The position numbers were made by a program, and so were the translations under genes. The notes beneath the pieces were generated by a model that did no database searches, was not told where the DNA came from, and was given only the letters and a program-made list of their open reading frames with translations. Positions 1-8,730 of a stretch of 64,000 bases of DNA are shown here, piece by piece. The stretch comes from Nitrososphaerota archaeon. GTDB lineage: Archaea > Thermoproteota > Nitrososphaeria > Nitrososphaerales > Nitrosopumilaceae. Position 1 is the first letter of the stretch. Every line of letters begins with the position of its first letter. The stretch covers positions 1 to 64,000 of the forward strand of contig JAGWFT010000002.1 in the NCBI GenBank assembly GCA_028867755.1, in the 5' to 3' direction.

Positions 1-598
1 ACGGTGTATTTGAAAAGTGAAATGACCATACTATGTTTCCATTTCTATCTACTTCAATAACCTCCGGATCAGTATATGGCCATGGTGAATAATCTTCAGC
101 GTGTGCAGCGTCAATTAGAGTATCGCCATTTGGTAGTCGTACAGCATCATGGGCAACGTCTCTGTTTACATACTGCCATACAATTTGACCGTCACGATTT
201 ACTTCATATGCACCTCGGTATTGTTCAGGATCGGCTACTGCAAACAGTATATCATTATTAGGTAATACCATGAGTCCCAATATTGCTGCTTGAAAGGGAA
301 ACTTGTACTGCCAAACTGCCTTGCCTTCCATGTTGACCTCAATTATTTTGTGGTTGTTGATGTTGTCAAAGATTGTCGTACCATTCCATGTTTTACTAGG
401 GTCCCATTTTGAAACTGAATATGTGGGATTTGCAACTCCGCTAGGTATGTTTTGGAAAGGTGTTGCACCAAACGGTGGCATATTAGGTAGTGGTTCCTGT
501 GCTGATACTTGCTTTTGGTGAAAAGGAATTATGGAAGCTGGCAAAATTAATATCAAAATCAACACTAAGCTTAAAAGAATTTTTCCAACCCAGATCAA
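1..598 (-). CDS. Arylsulfotransferase-like secreted/membrane-anchored propeller protein, 3' end outside the window
   Basis: The minus strand is open from a TTG at 598 to the window edge, about 199 codons with no stop, so the C-terminus is missing. Residues 3-22 form a hydrophobic anchor or signal segment, followed by repeats in which a small hydrophobic strand ends in VWQY or VWSF and a turn reads like NGDTLI, ending near DPEVIEVDRNGNIVWSF. These are typical of the ASST/PQQ-like beta-propeller proteins common at thaumarchaeal surfaces. No ATG lies in frame upstream before a stop; the TTG is preceded by TTTAAAT about 28 nt upstream, which suits a leaderless start. The substrate cannot be told. 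Family assignment is from sequence character alone. Confidence 0.62.
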   Translation of the reverse strand, partial: MIWVGKILLSLVLILILILPASIIPFHQKQVSAQEPLPNMPPFGATPFQNIPSGVANPTYSVSKWDPSKTWNGTTIFDNINNHKIIEVNMEGKAVWQYKFPFQAAILGLMVLPNNDILFAVADPEQYRGAYEVNRDGQIVWQYVNRDVAHDAVRLPNGDTLIDAAHAEDYSPWPYTDPEVIEVDRNGNIVWSFHFSNTP

Positions 599-1020
599 TT
601 TAGCTACGTCTGTTGTTGTGTGATTTAAGGATAGTGAGATAGATTCATTCGTAACTATAACATCAGTACATAAAAATCCTAGCAGTCAGATTCTCATAGG
701 TCTGAACCCTAAATTTTAATCCTGTAAGACTTGCTACAAAACTCCTTCCATTCTCATTTTATCGAAATTAGGTATTCATTTGCAGTAGTGGATTTGTGCA
801 ATCCAAATCTTGACGGACTACAATTATTTTTTTAATACTGCATACTGGTAATATCTATTTTTTTTAAATGAAATTGCATATTCTTCTAAAAAGAGATAAT
901 TGGCCATTTTTAGAAATTGTAAAGTATCTTTCTCGATTTTTTAGAAAATTTGGGGGATCTATAATTTTATGGAATCTAAATACAGAACATTTTTATAGAA
1001 TATTTTTTCATGTAAAAGAG
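599..1020. other. Intergenic region between two divergent surface-protein genes
   Basis: This AT-rich stretch holds the divergent promoters of the two flanking genes: TTTAAAT near 624-629 for the minus-strand gene and TTTTATAGA at 991-999 for the plus-strand gene. The plus frame is open from an ATG at 868, but the 51 codons from 868 to 1020 look like chance coding (many Phe, Arg and Trp residues). I see no RNA gene or other ORF. Confidence 0.5.
991..999 (+). promoter_or_regulatory. TATA box of the YVTN/HYR surface-protein gene
   Basis: TTTTATAGA is centred about 25 nt before the TTG at 1021, the usual distance for leaderless archaeal transcripts. It lies inside the longer reading frame that starts at 868, which argues for the downstream start. 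Confidence 0.5.
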
Positions 1021-3075
1021 TTGAAATCAGTTTTAGCACTTGTTTTGATCTTTTCTGCTGTTGTAATGTCTGCTGGAACAATTTCTGGTTTATCGTATAA
1101 TCAAAATGCTTTTGCAATTTCCTCACCGCCAGATGTTACAGTTACATCTCCTTCCAACGGTGCCGCATTATCTTCAAGTACTGTAACAATAACAGGTACC
1201 GCATCTTCCTCATCAAATACAATATCAACAGTCCAAGTATCAATTGATGGTGCACCATATGTTGATGCTACAGGAACAACAAGTTGGTCTTATACTGCAA
1301 ATGGACTTGCAAATGGAGTCCATTCTATTACTGCCAAGGCAATAGATAGCCAAGGACTGATTGGGTATAGCACAAATGTGCTCACAGGCACCACAATACC
1401 TACAGGTAATGGACAGGAACTAGTCTTTGATCCTGCAAATGGGAATATCTATGTTGCAAATATTGCTCAAGGTACAATCTCTGTAATTAGCAGCACTACA
1501 AACCACGTAACAAACACGATATCTGGAGTCCCTGGACCCACAGGTATTGCTTATGACTCTGTAAACGGTTACCTTTACACAGCAAATTATAATTTTAATA
1601 GTATTTCTGTGGTAGATACAACAACCAATCACGTTGTGACCACGATTAGTGCAGGTGGTATTCAGCCATTTGGTGTGGCATATGTTCCAAACGGCAAGAT
1701 CTATGTTGCCAATACAGGGAGTAACACAGTCTCTGTAATCGATCCTTCTTCAAACACTATTGTTGGAACCATTCCTACTGGTGCTCATCCACAAGATTTC
1801 ACATACGACTCTGTACACAATCATCTTTACATGACAAACCAAGGATCTAATACAGTCTCTGTAATTGATCCTTCAACAAATACTATTGTTAACACTATAG
1901 GTGTGGGTGGCTCACCAAGAGGTCTAGTATATGATCCTGCAAATGGCGAAATCTATGTTGCAAATAATGCAGCTAACACTGTCTCTATAATAGATACATC
2001 AAACAACAGCGTCACTAATATCCCAACTGGTTCAAGCGGTGGTCCAAATGGTGTAGCATTTGATCCATCTAACGGATTTGTTTATGTACCAGACTTTTCA
2101 GGTACAAGACTAAATGTGATAGATTCTGCAACCAACGCTTTCATCAATCCGGTCATACTCCCAAGTGCTCCTTACTATTACTATGCAATATTTGATCCAA
2201 TAAACTCTGATATCTACATAACCAGTGGTACTAACGTTGCCGTAATTCAGACTCAGACACAATTTACAGTTACAGTGCAGGATACAACACCACCTGTTGT
2301 AACAGTCCCAGCGCCAATTACCACACCAGCTACTGGTCCATCCGGTGCTACAGTGACATTTGCCACATCTGCAACAGACCCAGATGACACTGCAGGTCCT
2401 GTCCAATGCAATCCTGCCTCTGGTTCAACATTCCCAGTAGGTACAACAACAGTAACATGTACTTCTACAGATACTCACAGTAACACTGGTACTGCATCAT
2501 TTACAGTTACAATATTGTCATTCCTTCAAGAAAAACAAGGTGTAATCCCAAGCCTCCAAGCCATTACACCTGTAAGCCATGATGACCAACAAGACCTCAA
2601 GCAGGCAATAGAAGCAGTACAAGACAGTGTTAACACAAGCCTCTGGCAATCCGATGGTACTCATCTTGTAGTAAAGACAGGTGACAAGGTATTTGATGAT
2701 GAAAAGAAAGCAGTACAACAACTAAATAATATGATTGAGGATAAGAAAGAGTCCTCGTCAATTGTAACAACATTACAAAATGGCATATCAACATTAACTG
2801 ATGTTGACCAAAAGCTTGCTAATACTGCGATCTCAGATGCCAATACTGCTGCCAGTGGATTGACTGGAGATCATGCAAAAGATGCACAAAATGATATTTC
2901 ACAAGCACAAAAAGAGATGAACCAGGCATCAGACGAAAGTAACAAGGGACATTATGATGCTGCAATAGACCACTACAAGAACGCATGGCATCATGCTGAG
3001 GATGTAATCACAGATATCACTCATAACCCTAGTGATCACCAAGGCAATGATGATAATCGCGGAAACGACAAGTAA
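1021..3075 (+). CDS. Secreted surface protein: Ig-like domain, seven-bladed YVTN propeller, HYR domain, helical tail
   Basis: With a TTG start at 1021 the product is 684 residues and opens with a clean signal peptide (residues 1-32, likely cut after NAFA). Residues about 35-125 form a Big/Ig-like domain. Residues about 130-415 hold seven repeats of the YVTN type (IYVAN, NTVSVIDP, TNTIVNTI), enough for a closed seven-bladed propeller. Residues about 418-498 are an HYR-type domain with a two-Cys VQCNP/VTCTS pattern. Residues 500-684 are Gln/Asp/Lys-rich and helical, with no C-terminal membrane anchor. A role in the cell envelope or in adhesion is inferred. A longer start at ATG 868 would put 51 untypical residues before the signal peptide, and the TATA box favours 1021. 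Confidence 0.8.
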   Translation: MKSVLALVLIFSAVVMSAGTISGLSYNQNAFAISSPPDVTVTSPSNGAALSSSTVTITGTASSSSNTISTVQVSIDGAPYVDATGTTSWSYTANGLANGVHSITAKAIDSQGLIGYSTNVLTGTTIPTGNGQELVFDPANGNIYVANIAQGTISVISSTTNHVTNTISGVPGPTGIAYDSVNGYLYTANYNFNSISVVDTTTNHVVTTISAGGIQPFGVAYVPNGKIYVANTGSNTVSVIDPSSNTIVGTIPTGAHPQDFTYDSVHNHLYMTNQGSNTVSVIDPSTNTIVNTIGVGGSPRGLVYDPANGEIYVANNAANTVSIIDTSNNSVTNIPTGSSGGPNGVAFDPSNGFVYVPDFSGTRLNVIDSATNAFINPVILPSAPYYYYAIFDPINSDIYITSGTNVAVIQTQTQFTVTVQDTTPPVVTVPAPITTPATGPSGATVTFATSATDPDDTAGPVQCNPASGSTFPVGTTTVTCTSTDTHSNTGTASFTVTILSFLQEKQGVIPSLQAITPVSHDDQQDLKQAIEAVQDSVNTSLWQSDGTHLVVKTGDKVFDDEKKAVQQLNNMIEDKKESSSIVTTLQNGISTLTDVDQKLANTAISDANTAASGLTGDHAKDAQNDISQAQKEMNQASDESNKGHYDAAIDHYKNAWHHAEDVITDITHNPSDHQGNDDNRGNDK

Positions 3076-3093
3076 CTAATCTGATCAATCGAC

Positions 3094-3155
3094 TAGAAAT
3101 CTGTAAGATTCAAACCCTTGCAGGTTTGAATCCAATTTACTCGTAGAAATCTGTA
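3094..3155. repeat. 12-nt direct repeat flanking a perfect hairpin
   Basis: TAGAAATCTGTA occurs at 3094-3105 and again at 3144-3155. Between the copies, 3107-3116 and 3123-3132 are perfectly complementary 10-nt arms (GATTCAAACC and GGTTTGAATC) around a 6-nt loop. It could be the terminator region of the upstream gene or the footprint of an inserted element next to the integrase fragment that follows. Confidence 0.6.
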
Positions 3156-3156
3156 G

Positions 3157-3345
3157 TTGTCTAATTTATTCAGAACAATAAACCTCGACAGCACACCAAC
3201 GCTTGAAAACGAACGTGTGCCAAACGCTGGAGAGATCTCAGAGATGCTCAATAGGTCATCGCTCAGGGAATCTGCAATAATTTCCTTGATTGCCAAGTCA
3301 GGACCCAGACCTCAAGTGATAGGAAATCACAACGGGACTGGGGTT
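3157..3345 (+). pseudogene. Fragment of a tyrosine-recombinase-type integrase
   Basis: The translated piece (about 63 residues) reads like the middle of thaumarchaeal phage/plasmid integrases: a strand with TPTLENERVP, the helix-rich GEISEMLNRSSLRESAIISL, then AKSGPRPQVIGNHNG, where the Arg would be the first catalytic Arg of the RHRY set. There is no N-terminal domain, no downstream HxxR or Tyr motif, and the similarity stops about 20 nt from the 3' end of tRNA-Ala(CGC), a usual integration target. The open frame continues to 3501 but runs antisense across the tRNA, so that part is not coding. Resemblance is from memory of the family. Confidence 0.55.
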
Positions 3346-3363
3346 CCAAACCGTCTGTGTAAG

Positions 3364-3436
3364 TGGACCGAGGGGGATTTGAACCCCCGACATCCGCGTT
3401 GCGAACGCGGCATCACTACCACTAGACTACCGGCCC
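3364..3436 (-). tRNA. tRNA-Ala(CGC)
   Basis: The minus strand folds into a full cloverleaf of 73 nt: acceptor GGGCCGG/TCGGTCC with the alanine identity pair G3:U70, anticodon stem CCGCG/CGCGG, loop TTCGCAA with anticodon CGC, T-arm GGGGG-TTCAAAT-CCCCC and discriminator A. No intron. It lies beside an integrase fragment. Confidence 0.95.
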
Positions 3437-3512
3437 TTCTGTTACCAAGAATAGTATCCGCTTTTATTCATTTACTCAAAAGAATAATACTGGGATTTTA
3501 GCAAAGTTTACG

Positions 3513-4907
3513 ATGACTTTTGATAACATCATACTAAACTCCCATGTTGTCCTGCCAAGTGGTATAGTTGATAAAAATATTGTAATTGATGAAGGAAAAA
3601 TTGTTGGTCTAACAAACGACATTCCACAATGTGATACAAAAATTGATGGAAGAGGTCTAGTTGCGTTACCAGGAGTAATTGACCCTCACGTGCATTATGG
3701 AGTATATTCTCCAATAGAACAAGCTGCAGTAACAGAGTCAAGAGTTGCAGCAGTTGGTGGAGTCACCACAATGATGCGAATGTTACGCTTGAGTGGCTCC
3801 TACAAACGTAACCTTGACTTGCATCTTGAAGAGAGTGCTCGATCTCACTATATCGATTATACAATACATGCCTCAATTCTTCAAGAAAGTCAAATTGACG
3901 AGATGGAATTTTGTGCAAAAAAAGGAATCACGTCATTCAAGCTGTACATGAATCTAGGAGATGAGGTAGGCCATGTCTACATGGACATGAAGCCAAGACA
4001 GAATTTACTAATAGAAGAAAAAGTAGAAGTTAATACAAAAATTGTCGAACGCGTTATAAATAATGCATCTTTGCTTGGATGTACAGTTCTGATACATGCA
4101 GAAGATTACCAAATGTGTTCCTGTGGAATACGTGAAGCAAAGACAAAAAATAAGAACGGGCTTGGGGCATGGTCGGAAAGCAGACCAGTAGAATCCGAGG
4201 TCAAGTCAATAACAACAGCATCTCAGATTGCAAAAAAAACAGGATGCAAACTCTACTTTGTGCATATTGGTTCACATGTTGCAATGGATGCAATCTCAAA
4301 GGAAAAGAAAAACGGTACTACAATCTTTGTAGAAACTTGTCCACACTATCTAACTTTGTCATACGAGTCTCAGCAAGGATATCTTGCAAAAGTAATGCCT
4401 CCGATTAGATCATCAAAGGACACTGCAAGAATATGGCAAGAGGTGCAGAATGGAAATGTTGATACAATTGGCACAGATCATGTGGCAAATCGACTTGATC
4501 TAAAACTTGGGGGAGATACAGTCTGGGATGCACTCGCTGGATTTCCAGGCATAGGAACAATGATGCCAATCTTGCTAAGCGAAGGGGTGAACAAAGACAG
4601 GATAACATTACCACAACTATCAAATCTTACCAGTTTGAATACAGCAAAAATCTTTGGAATGTATCCCAAGAAAGGGATACTCCAAAAGGGCTCTGATGCT
4701 GATATTGTACTAGTTGACATGAAAGCAGAAAAAAAAGTAAGCACTGAGCTCTTGAATGGTTACTCTGACTATACTGTATATGATGGATGGAGTCTAAAAG
4801 GCTGGCCTGTGAAAACCCTTGTCAGGGGCTCAGTTGTGGCCGAAGATTTTAAGGTAGTAGGAAAGCCAGGATATGGAAAATTCATCCAAAGACCTGTCTC
4901 AACGTAA
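3513..4907 (+). CDS. Cyclic amidohydrolase (dihydroorotase/hydantoinase family)
   Basis: The 464-residue product carries the full metal centre of the family: HxH at H59/H61 (DPHVHYG), the lysine that is carbamylated at K143 (SFKLYM), H195 (IHAED), H251 (VHIGS) and catalytic D322 (GTDH). It should hydrolyse a cyclic amide such as dihydroorotate or a dihydropyrimidine/hydantoin. Its length and spacing fit the hydantoinase/dihydropyrimidinase branch as well as class I dihydroorotases; pyrE lies elsewhere in the window, so a role as the pyrimidine-pathway dihydroorotase is possible but not settled. The C-terminus overlaps convergent rpiA by 9 nt. Confidence 0.85.
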   Translation: MTFDNIILNSHVVLPSGIVDKNIVIDEGKIVGLTNDIPQCDTKIDGRGLVALPGVIDPHVHYGVYSPIEQAAVTESRVAAVGGVTTMMRMLRLSGSYKRNLDLHLEESARSHYIDYTIHASILQESQIDEMEFCAKKGITSFKLYMNLGDEVGHVYMDMKPRQNLLIEEKVEVNTKIVERVINNASLLGCTVLIHAEDYQMCSCGIREAKTKNKNGLGAWSESRPVESEVKSITTASQIAKKTGCKLYFVHIGSHVAMDAISKEKKNGTTIFVETCPHYLTLSYESQQGYLAKVMPPIRSSKDTARIWQEVQNGNVDTIGTDHVANRLDLKLGGDTVWDALAGFPGIGTMMPILLSEGVNKDRITLPQLSNLTSLNTAKIFGMYPKKGILQKGSDADIVLVDMKAEKKVSTELLNGYSDYTVYDGWSLKGWPVKTLVRGSVVAEDFKVVGKPGYGKFIQRPVST

Positions 4908-5573
4908 TACTTCAAACTTGCCGTTTTCTTTTGCCTTGTAAATGATATCAGGTTTTGAAAATATTCCAACCTCAATCACGCCAGGAATCTCTATTATTTT
5001 TGTTGCCAACTCTTTAGGGTTGGAAATTGTACCAAACTCACAGTCTAGTATTATGTTTCCATTCTCAGTTACGTATGGGTATCCACGGTCTAGCAATCGT
5101 ATGTGTGGTTTTCCGCCAAGTTTTTTGATTTGAATCAAAGCAACATTTCTTGCAAACTGATGAACCTCTACTGGTATACTTCGGTTTAGTTTTTTTACAA
5201 ATTTCGATTCATCAGCTATGATTACTGTTTTTTTTGCCATGCTTATGAGTATCTTTTCTCGTAGGAGTGCCCCACCTCCTCCCTTAACCATGTATCCCTT
5301 TACATCTATCTGATCCGCTCCGTCAAAAACTAGATCCACATGATCTATCTGATCAGGCTCAATTATTGATACTCCTCCTCTCTCTGCTTCCATTTTGATC
5401 TGTAATGATGTTGGAATAGCTCTTACAGAAAGATTATTTTTCTTCAGGTATGATGATAATAACCTGACAATTGCTGTTGCAGCCCTGCCACTGCCTAGCC
5501 CTATGACATAATTGTTCTTTACCATCTTTAACGCTTGAGGCGATAATGCCTTTATGGCATCATCCACTGTCAA
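4899..5573 (-). CDS. rpiA: Ribose-5-phosphate isomerase A
   Basis: The protein (224 residues, the usual RpiA length) interconverts ribose 5-phosphate and ribulose 5-phosphate, supplying PRPP for nucleotides. Diagnostic parts are GLGSGRAATA near residue 26, DLVFDGADQID near residue 80 with the catalytic Asp pair, and KGGGGALLREK just after, the phosphate-binding loop. The start codon abuts the stop of the coiled-coil gene upstream, so it is the last gene of the LSm-L37e-coiled-coil-rpiA run. Confidence 0.94.
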   Translation of the reverse strand: MTVDDAIKALSPQALKMVKNNYVIGLGSGRAATAIVRLLSSYLKKNNLSVRAIPTSLQIKMEAERGGVSIIEPDQIDHVDLVFDGADQIDVKGYMVKGGGGALLREKILISMAKKTVIIADESKFVKKLNRSIPVEVHQFARNVALIQIKKLGGKPHIRLLDRGYPYVTENGNIILDCEFGTISNPKELATKIIEIPGVIEVGIFSKPDIIYKAKENGKFEVLR

Positions 5574-6542
5574 CTATTCTACCTCTACTTGTTCTAGCTT
5601 GGACAGGGCTTTCATTATCTCGCTTTTTATTTTATCTAAATCCTTATCATCATCTTCAATTTTTTCTTCTTCTGGTATCTTAATAGGAGTTGGTAACTGT
5701 ATCTTCTTTTCAACATGTTCAACTACTTGTGGTTTTGGTATCTCTATCGTTACAACCTCTTCTTTTGGTACAAGAGGAGTGGATTCTACTGGAACAATTG
5801 CTTTTGGTATCTCAAGTGACTCTTTGATTGGTTCTTCAATAATTTTTGCAGGCTCGACATGAATTTGTGCTGGTCGCATCAATTCAGCTGGAAATTCCGG
5901 CATTCTGCTTGGAATTTCTGTCAATGTGCTAAGCTCAACTGATCTGCGCCTTTCAGTAACAGGAATCTCAATTGGAGGCATGTATACAGGAATCTCTTCT
6001 TTTCGAATTTCTACTCTTTGTTGTTGGACCTCAATCTTTGGTTCTACTTTTTCAACTCGCGGTCTTTCCTGTACGATTTGTTTTTGCTGCTCTTGCTGTT
6101 TAGCACTAGTCTGCACTGTCGTTTGTACAGTTGGCTGTACAGGATTCACCGATATCTTGGACGAGATCTCATGTAGCCTCTGGTCCATCTTGGATAGTTT
6201 GTTATCCATGAGACTAATCAGACTGTCACCTATTGGTCCTAGGTCTGCATACTTGCTTGCAGTCTCCAATTTTTCTATCTTGGCAATTATGGCTCCAATC
6301 TGATGTTGATATCTTATGAGAAGTTTATCTCGCTGAACGCTTGAAACGTTCGAGTCTTCATGGTGTAACCTTGTAATCGTTTTTGCTAGTATTTCCTTTT
6401 CAATTTTCAAGGAATGTAACTGGTCCCCTACTGCAGAACTTACCGTAACAGTTTGTTTGTATTTTCGCTTTGGTATTTTATCTAAAGCAACTGCAGTACA
6501 AGCGCCCGCCAGAGAAGTAAAAACGAGAGCTATTTCTTCCAA
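5574..6542 (-). CDS. Coiled-coil protein with N-terminal hydrophobic segment, function unknown
   Basis: The product has 322 residues. Residues 4-20 are hydrophobic and small-residue rich (a weak membrane anchor), residues about 35-140 are predicted coiled coil (long Lys/Glu/Leu heptads, DNKLSKMDQRLHEISSKI), residues about 145-290 are a low-complexity Glu/Pro/Val-rich linker, and a short helix closes the protein. I know no named family for it. It sits one nucleotide after L37e and directly before rpiA, so it is cotranscribed with RNA-processing and ribosomal genes. The proline-rich spacer and coiled coil suggest a structural or tethering role, an inference only. Confidence 0.7.
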   Translation of the reverse strand: MEEIALVFTSLAGACTAVALDKIPKRKYKQTVTVSSAVGDQLHSLKIEKEILAKTITRLHHEDSNVSSVQRDKLLIRYQHQIGAIIAKIEKLETASKYADLGPIGDSLISLMDNKLSKMDQRLHEISSKISVNPVQPTVQTTVQTSAKQQEQQKQIVQERPRVEKVEPKIEVQQQRVEIRKEEIPVYMPPIEIPVTERRRSVELSTLTEIPSRMPEFPAELMRPAQIHVEPAKIIEEPIKESLEIPKAIVPVESTPLVPKEEVVTIEIPKPQVVEHVEKKIQLPTPIKIPEEEKIEDDDKDLDKIKSEIMKALSKLEQVEVE

Positions 6543-6543
6543 T

Positions 6544-6711
6544 TTATGTATACCATTTGATCCAGTTGTACTTTCTTATTCTTGCATCTGGATAACCACA
6601 GCTTGCACATTTCTTGTGTCTTACATGCAAAGAATTTTTTCCACATCTTCTGCATCTTATGTGAACGTGTTTCCTTGTGTATCCTCCCATGGAGGTTGTG
6701 CCTTTAGTCAT
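6544..6711 (-). CDS. rpl37e: Large-subunit ribosomal protein L37e
   Basis: This 55-codon ORF starts with [17 protein letters not shown] and contains a zinc ribbon, CRRCG near residue 20 and CASCGYP near residue 36, then the basic tail [12 protein letters not shown]. That is the L37e pattern: a small zinc protein that binds 23S rRNA. It lies 7 nt after the LSm gene and 1 nt before the coiled-coil gene. LSm-L37e is a common archaeal gene pair, which strengthens both calls. Confidence 0.95.
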   Translation of the reverse strand: MTKGTTSMGGYTRKHVHIRCRRCGKNSLHVRHKKCASCGYPDARIRKYNWIKWYT

Positions 6712-6718
6712 TGTGCTA

Positions 6719-6949
6719 TCACTTTGGTGGAGGAGATATGATAACCACGTTATCTCCTCTAACTACTATGGTTCCTAGACTCTTTGTCTCTCCTTCAGAA
6801 GGGATCTCTTCCGAAGAATCAAGTAGCAGGTTCATGTGCTGATCAAAGCCATGAAGATTTCCTCTTATCACTTTGCCACCTTTTAGCTTGATAAGAACAA
6901 CCTTGTTGAGGCTTTCATCAAGTACTTTTACTGCCATATCAACTGACAT
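6719..6949 (-). CDS. Sm-like archaeal protein (LSm/SmAP)
   Basis: The 76-residue product is a single Sm fold: Sm1 motif with [28 protein letters not shown] and Sm2 motif [14 protein letters not shown]. Such proteins form heptameric rings that bind U-rich RNA in tRNA and RNA metabolism. It is the first gene of the minus-strand run LSm-L37e-coiled-coil-rpiA, and the usual neighbour of L37e in archaea. Confidence 0.95.
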   Translation of the reverse strand: MSVDMAVKVLDESLNKVVLIKLKGGKVIRGNLHGFDQHMNLLLDSSEEIPSEGETKSLGTIVVRGDNVVIISPPPK

Positions 6950-6994
6950 CTATTTCACTTATTACCCACTCTATCGAGGGTATATATTAAAATT

Positions 6995-7723
6995 TCATTG
7001 GTGTAATTTTCGACTTTTCCCGGTAAGGCAAGTTTGACTCTCTTTTACGATAGATGTGACAATTTCACCCAAGATCTTCCTTCCTTCCTTTGCAGTTGCG
7101 CAGGTGGGGTCTCCCCACACTCCATTTCCTGTTGCAGCAATAAACGACTTGCTTGCCATCTTGCTTAGTCTATATAGATCCTTTTTTGTCAAGTTCTCTT
7201 CAATCAATCCCTTCTCTGCCTTGCTCATCTTGACCTGTCTTGATATTGCAAGCATGATGGATGTCTCCACAAATCCAGCATGATCAAACCTTCGCTTCAT
7301 AAAGTGCCAGTATGAATAGACAAAGACTCTTGGTCTGGTACCATGGATTTTAGCAACCTTGGACGGTATATCCTTTATCGCTTTCTGGTTGCCATGGTGA
7401 CCGTTGAGTATTATTATCGTCTTGACACCATTTTTCCAAAGTGATGCACAAGTATCGATAACATATCTTTGCAACGTGTTTGATTTTATACTCAAGTTGA
7501 AGAATGGATGGTGTTCAAACGAGACGCCATACTCGATTGTAGGTAAAAGAAGAAACCCAGTCTTTTCTGATACTTTCTTTGCTATGAATGACACAATGTC
7601 AGAATCAGTTGATACCGGCAAATGTGGGCCGTGTTGTTCAGTAGACCCTATTGGTATTATGACAACAGGCTTCTTTCTTATTTCGTTGATTATGTGTACG
7701 TTTGAGAGATCTCTTAGTATCAT
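6995..7723 (-). CDS. Creatininase-family amidohydrolase, possible ArfB-type formylpyrimidine deformylase
   Basis: The 242-residue protein has the creatininase metal motifs: GSTEQHGPHLPVSTDSDI near residues 26-43 (Glu, His and Asp ligands) and ILNGHHGN near residue 104. In archaea this fold includes ArfB, which removes the formyl group from the FAPy intermediate shared by riboflavin and F420 synthesis. That role is plausible here but unproven, since the family also contains creatininases and mycofactocin peptidases. The start overlaps the end of purU by 4 nt (ATGA type), so the two are translationally coupled; both would handle formyl groups. Confidence 0.8.
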   Translation of the reverse strand: MILRDLSNVHIINEIRKKPVVIIPIGSTEQHGPHLPVSTDSDIVSFIAKKVSEKTGFLLLPTIEYGVSFEHHPFFNLSIKSNTLQRYVIDTCASLWKNGVKTIIILNGHHGNQKAIKDIPSKVAKIHGTRPRVFVYSYWHFMKRRFDHAGFVETSIMLAISRQVKMSKAEKGLIEENLTKKDLYRLSKMASKSFIAATGNGVWGDPTCATAKEGRKILGEIVTSIVKESQTCLTGKSRKLHQ

Positions 7724-8577
7724 TTAGATCGTCTTGGCTTGACGTGTACTTTGCCCCAGTATACTTCAAGTCTTCCATCCAAGTGCATTTTTACTGCCTC
7801 AAGAAGTGTTCTTGCCTCTAGTCTTTGGCCTTTCTTCTTCAGGGATTCTAGGGTTTCATCTTCGTCAATTGCAAAAGCGTCTTGAAATATTATTGGTCCT
7901 TGATCCAAATCTTCAGTCACATAGTGTGAAGTACATCCCACTATTTTTGCCCCCCGCTCATATGCTTGAACATATGCAAAGGCTCCTGGGAATGCAGGCA
8001 ACAGTGATGGATGTATGTTAATTATCCTATTTGGATATCTCCACACAAAATTTGGAGAAAGTATCCTCATGTATCTTGCAAGAACTATTAGATCGACATT
8101 GTATTTTTTTGCAATCAAGATTATTTTTTCCTCTGCATTACTTTGTTCTTTTTCATTAACAAGCACAAAGGGAATCTTTGCTTTCTTGGCTAATGTTGCT
8201 AGTGTATTTTCTGTACCGATAACTACGGCAATCTCTCCCCTTAGCTGGTTTTTTGCTCTGGCATCTAGTATTGCTTCTAAGCAATGTGATTCTTTTGTTA
8301 CCAGGACTGCAACTCTTTTTCTCTTTGAGACTTCATAGTGAATGCTAACTTCCATTTTGAGATTCTTTGCAAGTCTTTCTGCTTCTTGATTGAATTTTTT
8401 AATGTCAATTTTTTTGGTAAATGATGCTTCCAAATACATGCCAAATAAGCTTTTGATAACATTTTGATTTATTTTTTCAATATTCCCTCCGTTCTGAAAA
8501 ATAAAATTAGTAAAACCTGCAACTACCCCTTCGTGGTCCTTTCCAACTATTGTAATCTCTACAACTATTTTTTCCAT
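7720..8577 (-). CDS. purU: Formyltetrahydrofolate deformylase
   Basis: The 285-residue product has an N-terminal ACT domain (residues 1-80, EITIVGKDHEGVVAGFTNFI) and a C-terminal formyltransferase-fold domain. The catalytic region shows NIHPSLLPAFPG near residue 185 and the conserved CTSHYVTEDLDQGPII near residue 213 with the essential Asp. PurU releases formate and free tetrahydrofolate from 10-formyl-THF. Its presence implies that the organism handles formyl-folate-type C1 carriers. It is the first gene of a two-gene unit with the creatininase-family gene. Confidence 0.92.
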   Translation of the reverse strand: MEKIVVEITIVGKDHEGVVAGFTNFIFQNGGNIEKINQNVIKSLFGMYLEASFTKKIDIKKFNQEAERLAKNLKMEVSIHYEVSKRKRVAVLVTKESHCLEAILDARAKNQLRGEIAVVIGTENTLATLAKKAKIPFVLVNEKEQSNAEEKIILIAKKYNVDLIVLARYMRILSPNFVWRYPNRIINIHPSLLPAFPGAFAYVQAYERGAKIVGCTSHYVTEDLDQGPIIFQDAFAIDEDETLESLKKKGQRLEARTLLEAVKMHLDGRLEVYWGKVHVKPRRSK

Positions 8578-8730
8578 TTTAATTGGTACATATCTCGTGC
8601 TTTATTAATGCTTAAATAGCCTCTTGAAATATGACGTATTATCAAATGCTAGTAGAACTAGGTATCTCAATTCTGTAATGAGTGATTGAATGGAAACAGA
8701 TTTTTCAATTTTGTACTTTGAGGAAAAATA

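Noticed and set aside
868-1020. N-terminal extension of the surface protein from ATG 868
   Set aside because: It precedes a clean signal peptide, has unlikely composition, and contains the TATA box that serves the TTG at 1021.
3346-3501. Continuation of the integrase frame as coding sequence
   Set aside because: It runs antisense through tRNA-Ala, and its product shows no integrase similarity after the Arg region.
6457-6741. Plus-strand ORF of 94 codons
   Set aside because: It lies antisense to the L37e gene and the start of the coiled-coil gene, both well supported.
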